Below, piece after piece: positions 58,001-64,000 of a DNA stretch of 64,000 bases (its first letter is position 1; each line of letters starts with the position of its first letter). The notes below the pieces were generated by a model. That model did not search any database. It had not been told where the DNA came from and saw only the letters and a program-made list of their open reading frames with translations. This DNA is from Coenobita brevimanus (lineage: Eukaryota > Arthropoda > Malacostraca > Decapoda > Coenobitidae): contig CM064683.1 in assembly GCA_032717465.1 (NCBI GenBank), positions 35,167,042-35,231,041 of the forward strand, given 5' to 3'. The position numbers were made by a program, and so were the translations under genes.

Positions 58001-58425
58001 CCTCCCTCATTCTTACGCCCTCACCCTACCGTACATTCTCCTCTCTCTCTCCTTCCCACACCTTTTCTCTTTGTACACATTTCCCCCATTTTTCCCACAA
58101 CCTCCACTTCTAACCCATTCCTCCCCTTCCCTTCTCACATCCTCACCCTCCCACATATTGTCGCTTCCCTCTTCCCACACCTATTCCCTCCCACGCACGG
58201 TTCCTTGTTTCACACATCTCTCCCCCATCCCTTTTTCCAGCACCCCTCCTCCTCCCACACATTCTCCCCTCCCTAGTCCCATGTCCTCAACTTCCTCTTT
58301 CCAACACCCTCCCCTGTACCACAGCCTACCCCTTCCCTTCTCACAAATTCCTTCCTTCCCTCCTTCTTCCACCTCTCCCCATCGCTTTCCTCCCTCGTTG
58401 CCTTCCCCTTGTGCTGTTTCGTGTA
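58001..58425. repeat. Pyrimidine-rich minisatellite, CCTTCCCACAC words
   Basis: TTCTCACAcaTTCTCCCcTCC-like words recur every 25-40 bp. Frames across it are artefacts. Confidence 0.7.
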
Positions 58426-58544
58426 CCCCCTCGTGCGTGGTATGGCGTGGCTGTGATGGTCATATTAAGTCGTGGTAAACTGAACCACCTCCGTTTTCAC
58501 CATGCACCCTTGTAATACCACACTGAAAGCACTTTTTTTTTTTT

Positions 58545-58855
58545 ACTATTTTTACTGCCACTCAACGATTATATTCAGCTTAGGACAGCACCCTCAGAGT
58601 AAATGTGTTAAAGTCCAATGCCATGCCACCACCACCACCACCATCCTGTCAGACCCTCCAATCCGATGACGTAATTTTCGTTTCATTCCTGCAAACTTCA
58701 GACTGTTTTATTTAGCTCAAGAAAAACCTCTCGTAAGGAAGGAATTAGAGATGGCTATATCTAACCCCTTCAATTGTAAGAGTCTATCTTAAGGTGAGCT
58801 AAATAGTCTGGGGGCAGCAAGAATAACTGGCAAAATTCGTCGGTAAAATATTACT
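58545..58855 (+). repeat. Dispersed CAGACGA-type repeats, two units
   Basis: First core cTCAACGATTATATTCAGCT (58561). Second unit CCAATCCGATGACGTAATTT, ttCAGACTGTTTTATTTAGC, ctCTCGTAAGGAAGGAATTA, ATCTAACCCCTTCAATTGTA, AATAGTCTGGGGGCAGCAAG. Long copy with all blocks of the TTAACCCCTTCA subtype. Confidence 0.65.
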
Positions 58856-58933
58856 GCCGGGGCGCAGCGATTCAACATGTCTTATGAAAATCGCATACTC
58901 TTGAGGAAGATATTTTAGTAAAATATACACCAC

Positions 58934-59415
58934 AGATTGTGGTAGGTGGGGGCGCTCACCATCCACTCACTCGATGTAGTGCTGCTCTCGGGTGTCTGCC
59001 CTTTCCTCTCTTCCATCCTTCTTTCCTTCCATCCTCTTCTGTCTTTCTTTCCTCGTCCCTCTGCCTACGGGTGATTCCTTCATTCTTTCCATTTCCTTCT
59101 GTCTGTGGGTGACTCTACACTGAGTGACAACCCAAATGGTTTCCTGTGCACTAAGAAACCATGTACTACGCTGGATGGTAACCATATAGCCAAATTTTGG
59201 CACCTGGTGGTTTAGTGGGTATTTATTGCGCTCCAGTCGGATTGGGCCGGTGAAGGTTTATATCCAAGGGATGGTTGGGGTCGACTGCTCATGTAATGCC
59301 ACTCATGGATGAGTGAGGCTGGTCACTCTCATCTCAAATGTCGAGACCAACTGCCTAGCCCCGGGCTCCTACGCTCCTCATGGGGCAATGTAAGATTGGA
59401 TGATGGATGGATACA
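58934..59415 (-). repeat. Composite repeat C, long copy 2 (inverted partner of 56932)
   Basis: + strand order: gtaggtgggggcgctcacca, tccactcactcgatgtagt, pyrimidine-rich middle, gggtgactctacactgagtg, acccaaatggtttcctgtg and tactacgctggatggtaacc. Then comes a tRNA-like module with A-box-like TGGTTTAGTGGG (59207-59218) and a weak B-box GGTTTATATCC (59253-59263). It ends gttggatgatggatgg-like at 59396-59411. This orientation is probably the sense strand. Confidence 0.8.
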
Positions 59416-59489
59416 CCACAGATACTTACTGGTTGATTTTATACTCCGAAAAGTGAAGAGATCCCACAAAACATACCTGTTAGAGGGTA

Positions 59490-59735
59490 TTTAAGTAAGC
59501 CGCCTCGACGGTGGCAGTAACTTGTTTACTTAATGATCTCGTAGACTGAACGTGCCCACACACACCACAAAGCCTGCCAGGAGACAGGACGTGTGTGCTG
59601 GGCAATCCCCAGGTCCTGTCTTCCCTTTTTCTGTTCTTTAACCAGCCCATACCCAACTGACCAGGCTAATGTATGGCCCGGCCTGCACTATATGTGCAGG
59701 GAATCTTTAAACGAACGAACGAACGAATGAACGCG
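59490..59735 (+). repeat. Possible retroposon 3' end with (CGAA)n tail
   Basis: agcccatacccaactgacc, caggctaatgtatggcccgg and cctgcactatatgtgcaggg lead into AACGAACGAACGAACGAATG (59711-59730). A tetranucleotide tail after non-coding sequence is typical of RTE-type LINE or SINE ends. No second copy in the window, so the class is open. Confidence 0.4.
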
Positions 59736-59794
59736 CCAGTGCATCAAACATACGAAAATGTACTGTCTAAAAACTTAATTAACCCAGTCAAAGT

Positions 59795-60060
59795 CATAGG
59801 AAACCTGACGATTTAACTTTTCCTAATTTAGCCTACCTCAACTTAAGTAACGCAATTTAACCTAACCTATCGAATCCTAACCTAACCTAGCATGACGGGG
59901 GGGAGGGGGGAATGGGAGCTCCGCCACTTAGACCAGCTGCCTAGACCTGGCACTAAGCCTAACACTGAAAACCCCAGGTAGTTATCAAGGCAAAATTAAG
60001 CTCAACTTTATTCTAACCTTTCCTGACTTAACCTAATCAACCTAATCTAACGTGTCAGTA
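59795..60060 (-). repeat. Degenerate CCTAA (telomere-like) motif cluster
   Basis: AACCTAACCTA, TCCTAACCTAACCTAG, TTAACCTAATC and AACCTAATCTAAC are scattered over 250 bp. This is the reverse-strand equivalent of the TTAGG cluster at 2925-3130. Confidence 0.55.
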
Positions 60061-60532
60061 AGGCACTTCAGTACTGCACCAAAGTAAAATTTCGTAAGGA
60101 AAGCTTGGCAGCAAGCTTAGCTGTAGGTAGTAATTTCAGTGGGGGGGAAAAAAAATAGATTTTGTGCGCTACGGGTAGGTAATCGCTTACATATATTCAC
60201 AGACAAAATCTTAAAAGAGCCCAGTGTCTTTGATAATCTATGAAATACATCAAATAAACTGTGAAACTCCCTTTTGAGGAAAAAAGAGAAGGTAGTTCCA
60301 CGCTCCTGTGGTAAAATATTAATAATTTGTCTCCGGACTGAAAGAACTAATACTGCTCTATACTGTACACCATGTAAGTCTTTTTTTTCATTTTGCTTTT
60401 GGTAACCTTAGACCCCTCCCTCACAGTGAAGATGTTAAGCTGAGCGTCCACCACCACCATGTTACTATTGCACTACGAGCCCGTCTTTTTTTTTTTTTTT
60501 TTTTTCGGACAATATACAGACTATTTATACGG

Positions 60533-60638
60533 CAGGGGTCGGCAACCTATGATGGATTCGGGGCCGGAGCTGCTCTGTTACTCAGCTGGTGGGCCGGATG
60601 TTTTGAGCTTGTTAAAGACTACACCCCCCTCCTCCAGT

Positions 60639-60679
<41 letters not shown>

Positions 60680-60755
60680 CAACAACACAATAATAATAAG
60701 AACAATAATAATAATAATAATATGAGGATGATGATGATGATGATGATGATGATTG

Positions 60756-60796
<41 letters not shown>

Positions 60797-61453
60797 CGTG
60801 AATAATAATGACAATAATATAAATATGAATATGAATAAGAATATAATACACGTTAATAAGAATAACATTTATTCAGAGTATATTTCCAGAAATTACACTG
60901 AACACAATTTTTATAAAATTAATGCATTACAACAAAAGAAATAACTTTCACTGAAACAAATATCATCATTTGTAGTAGAATAATTTACAGCATTTCCTAA
61001 AAAACTCTACTAAATACATTCTTTTAATATCAGTGCATTAGAAACAAAAGAAATAACTTACTGATTACTCTGATATTTCAGTGAAATACTTATTAACAAT
61101 ACTTACTGATTACTCTGATATTTCAGTGTAGTCATACTGCCAGCCTACAGGCAGTTGCAGTCAATGTGATATTTGATGCTGTTGCTCATGCGAAAGTTTT
61201 CAGTATTAGGCTTCAGGCTAGAGGGGGCGAGATTGAGTATTTCACTTAAATGTGAATCAATTGTTCGAACAAACTAATTCTAACTAGTGTTTGCCATAAT
61301 GATTAACAACCAGAAAGTCTTACTGGTTTTTCACTTACTACATTGAATACGGGAATATTTTACTGACTGTAAAACATACTGGCGAGTGGCGAGCTGGTCA
61401 GATTAGGTTTACAGGCCGGGTCAGGCCCCCGGGCCGTAGGTTGCCGACCCCTG
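60533..61453. mobile_element. 921-bp non-autonomous hAT-like element
   Basis: CAGGGGTCGGCAACCTATG (60533-60551) and CGTAGGTTGCCGACCCCTG (61435-61453) are near-perfect 19-bp inverted termini of the hAT type. Subterminal GGGCCGGA and CCGGGTCAGGCCCCCGGG stretches follow. The flanks (ttatacgg and tttactgg) are only a weak match to an 8-bp target duplication. The interior has (AAT)n arrays (60641-60800) and a tandem duplication of ttactgattactctgatatt (61049 and 61102). No transposase. Confidence 0.85.
60640..60797. repeat. Trinucleotide arrays (AAT)n and (GAT)n inside the hAT-like element
   Basis: (TAA)n runs about 60640-60676, (ATA)n 60700-60722, (GAT)8 60728-60752 and (AAT)n 60757-60796. Confidence 0.95.
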
Positions 61454-61479
61454 ATTTACTGGTTAGGAGATCCCCTCGT

Positions 61480-61565
61480 CGTGATGTGGTTAATGGAGGC
61501 TATATCATCCTTCAGTTCAAAATGTCTCTGTACAGGCAAATTTAATAATCTGTAGGTAAAGAGTA
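61480..61565 (+). repeat. Dispersed CAGACGA-type repeat, 3' half
   Basis: GTGGTTAATGGAGGCTATAT, CCTTCAGTTCAAAATGTCTC and TTTAATAATCTGTAGGTAAA match the second half of the TTAACCCCTTCA subtype. It abuts the hAT-like element, which therefore probably inserted beside or into it. Confidence 0.5.
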
Positions 61566-63290
61566 GTAGTACTATTTGCAAATCCCGGCTCATTGGAACG
61601 GTGACGGCGGAGTATCCAGAAGGTTTCGGTCAAAGATAATGGATAAAACTCTCTTATATCTTCGCAAGAAGACACCTATTATGTAAAACTGTAATAGAAA
61701 ACAATAAATAAATGGCAGAGTACTTACGAATTTCAGAATTGTAGGAAACAGTTTGTTAGTTACGATAATAAGAACTCCTAAACGGAACTAATTGAGATTT
61801 CAGAACTATCGCTCAGGGACATTCAGGAATAATTGTGGAGTTTAATTCTAATGTGGTAGCAAGCAATTATTTTGGGTAGCATAAGACAAAAAAGAAAAGG
61901 CCTTCAGTAAACAATGAAAATCTGTCATTTTTATTTATTTACTATTTACCGTTAGACAACTAGCGAATAGTTAAAAGTCATTTTATTTCCGTTTTTGTTG
62001 TCCCTATGGTCGACGACAGAAAGCGGAAATGCGCGCAAAGTTAGAAGGCCATTTTAAATGGCTCGATCAACAAACACGAATGAAGACAGCTTTTACTCAT
62101 AGACATGCAGCTGTTACACATCATCTGGACATTTTTCCACTAAGAAAAATCTGTGGAAAACTTAATATAAGCATGAGAACCATCAGTGAATGAAACATAA
62201 AAGAACCTCGCAAATTTGCCGAGAGTCAGAGCTCCATGGAGAATGAAAACTTGTGTCAGAGTCTAGTATCCTCGGTGCCGAGAGTAATAAAATGCAATAA
62301 ACACATCATTGAGTTCAAAACATCCAAATCAGCATTTTCGGTTAGTCAGGACATAGCTGTTTATTTAAAATGAAAGATATTCCAGATTTAAAAGATCGAA
62401 CAAGTATGTGCTTTTGCATTTCATGAGTTTATAAGCCCATGTTTTAGTCTACCGTCAAGTGTAAGAGAAAAAGGAATAATCTATCATACATAGTAATTTT
62501 GCATCAATAGGGAATAGTTAATTACATTTATTATATGCTAGGGGGTGGCAAGGAATAAGAGGTAGAAAAGGTCTTGCTGCAGCTTCCGGTAGGGTAACCT
62601 TACTAAGAATAATTTTTGCGGCATCCTTATTGTTCCTATATCATCACCATAGCATTTGAAAAGCAAGTAGCGTATTACATTCACGAGAATCTTCCTAGGT
62701 TGGCCTCTGAAACTAGATAATCAGTTTTTGAAATCCTGGGACGTAAACATGAGCATGGGCATATACTGTGCACCACGCGTGGAGTAATACATTCCACATT
62801 CAAATCGGAAAAACAAATGTTACAGGTTAGCCTCTAAATATATCATTTTGGTATTATTATACAAGTGCACAGGGATTAGGAATCTCTATTTTACTCTTAC
62901 AGATATCTAGATCTCACCATTGCGAACATTTTGAACCCCAGAGACAACTTCCACAAATGAATATTAACGCGAAAAATGATTTTTGAAAATTTTCTGAAAA
63001 ATTACACTCGACATGGTCTGGCGATACGTGAGACCCATCGCGGTGCGTGCCTAATGCATTGTGGTCCTGTCTTATGTGTGTCTACCATCACGTCACGGTT
63101 CACGTGACTTATGGGTGGGGCTAAAGCGTGTGTCTACCGTTACGTCACACGCTATCTGCTCATGTGTGAAGTTCAAACTGATACAACCGGTGCGCAAATT
63201 TGAATTTCAGATATGCACGGGTCAGTCATGGCGAGTGGGTGCAAGGACTGCAACCTTAATCAGTGCGTCGCTATTAGCTCATTTGATTAA
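61566..63290. other. AT-rich sequence, no gene recognised
   Basis: 1.7 kb with no long frame and no clear repeat. From 63080 to 63160 the word GTGTCTACCATCACGTCACGG recurs in shortened form as TGTCTACCGTTACGTCACAC. This may be part of the Merlin element's 5' end, but I cannot define a terminal repeat. Confidence 0.5.
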
Positions 63291-64000
63291 AACGATACTG
63301 AGTCTTTGAAATTCCTTAGACAGCACGGAGTGTTACCATCATCTGTTGAATGCCCTACTTGTCACAATCCATGCAATTATCGCAGTGATCAACATATCTG
63401 GTACTGTTCTAGGGAGTATAAAGTTCCCAAAAGCAAGAAAAGGAAGCATTGTGCCTTCTCCTCTTCGGACTACAAGGGCACATTCCTGGAAGGTACACAT
63501 CTCGCACCGTGGAAGATTGTGTTATTCGTGTCATACTGACTGCAGAAACATTTTGATCACGAAACCGTTATTGAAAATCTCGAAATATCACCCAGGTCGA
63601 GTGTGGACTGGAGGAGCTTCTGCAGCGAAGTTTCATTGTACTGGTACAGAAATCAGTCTCCCTTTGGTGACCCTGGCTTTGTTGTCGAGGTGGACGAGAC
63701 ATTTTTCATAAAAAGAAAATTTGTAAAGGGTCGACCGTTGAGTCAAGTGAGGGTGTTGGGTGGTATTGAGAGAGTCTCCAATTGTACCTCTGGTGGAGCC
63801 ACTTCCTCGTAGGAGGGAAAAGGAAACGTTAATCCCACTTATACAGAAGTATATTCACCCAGGCTCGATCACCAACACCGATGGTTGGTCTGCATACGGC
63901 TCCCTGCAGGATCTCGGTTACTCCCATAAGGTGGTGAATCACTCCGTGGAGTTTGTAGATAAGGTGGATCCATCGAACCACACGCAGACTATCAAGAGAC
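63291..64000 (+). pseudogene. Merlin-type (IS1016/IS1595-related) transposase, broken, runs off window
   Basis: In frame from 63294: FLRQHGVLPSSVECPTCHNP opens the N-terminal zinc-ribbon-like region with CPTC at 63351-63362 and later Cys residues. KGTFLEGTHLAPWKIVLFVS follows. A TGA at 63537-63539 interrupts where relatives have Trp; the frame then continues LQKHFDHETVIENLEIS, DWRSFCSEVSLYW, and VVEVDETFFIKRKFVKGR, with the first catalytic Asp at 63693-63695. A +1 frameshift near 63771-63785 leads to LIPLIQKYIHPGSITNTDGW (second Asp at 63880-63882) and YSHKVVNHSVEFVDKVDP. The last readable block is HTQTIKR, where the family has Glu; AAG at 63994-63996 gives Lys. The C-terminus is beyond the window. 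Inactive. Confidence 0.9.

Noticed and set aside
63061..63309. 82-residue + strand frame just before the Merlin relic
   Set aside because: It is in another phase, ends as the transposase frame begins, and shows no transposase-like motif.

Overview
This is a eukaryotic, repeat-dense and almost gene-free window. The evidence points to an arthropod, most likely a decapod crustacean. It has very long pure dinucleotide microsatellites, (TC)63 and (AC)55 among them, and compound (TC)n(AC)n arrays. It has TTAGG-type telomere-like motifs, APE-type LINEs of the RTE-like and CR1/jockey-like kinds, tRNA-derived SINEs, many small TIR elements and a Merlin transposase relic. There is no rRNA, no functional tRNA, no CRISPR and no bacterial-style operon. 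The long translations that can be read are almost all artefacts of microsatellites or of CT-rich and GA-rich tracts. The organism call is inference and no species is assigned.

Layout. 0-7 kb: degenerate minisatellites, microsatellites, a cluster of a short dispersed repeat with core CAGACGATTTTATTCA, TTAGG motifs and a hAT-like end. 7-9.4 kb: GA-rich tract carrying a 337-bp MITE with perfect 11-bp termini. 9.7-10.04 kb: tRNA-derived SINE. 10.7-13.4 kb: CT-rich blocks around a GC-rich 120-bp candidate exon (12571-12690), the only hint of a host gene. 14-16.2 kb: microsatellites and GATA repeats. 16.2-21.2 kb: a 5-kb polypyrimidine tract, then a 5'-truncated RTE-like LINE (21.18-22.12 kb) and a SINE-like repeat. 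24-32 kb: SINE copies, a foldback element with 82-bp arms, trinucleotide repeats and a 5'-truncated CR1-like LINE on the minus strand. 32.8 kb: a 199-bp foldback MITE. 33.3-35.3 kb: a strand switch from pyrimidine-rich to purine-rich. 37.2-41.6 kb: a MITE, then a near full-length CR1-like LINE interrupted by a 695-bp TIR element. 43.8-46.96 kb: a near full-length RTE-like LINE on the minus strand, abutted by a 538-bp MITE. 47-53.8 kb: two more copies of that MITE and several SINE copies. 56.9-59.4 kb: an inverted pair of ~0.5-kb repeats. 60.5-61.5 kb: a 921-bp hAT-like element. 63.3-64.0 kb: a decayed Merlin (IS1016/IS1595-related) transposase running off the window end.

How the parts work together. 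They form no pathway. The window is a record of layered transposition: TIR elements sit in or against LINEs, SINEs and LINEs carry A-rich or tetranucleotide tails, and microsatellites sit at or inside elements. The best leads are: (1) three MITE families that share one architecture of short GC-rich TIRs, each doubled as a terminal hairpin, with an adjacent GACA/TCTG or GT simple repeat; (2) the clean 695-bp insertion that splits a LINE; (3) the 120-bp candidate exon; (4) the dispersed CAGACGATTTTATTCA repeat with at least 20 copies; (5) the Merlin relic whose third catalytic residue reads Lys.
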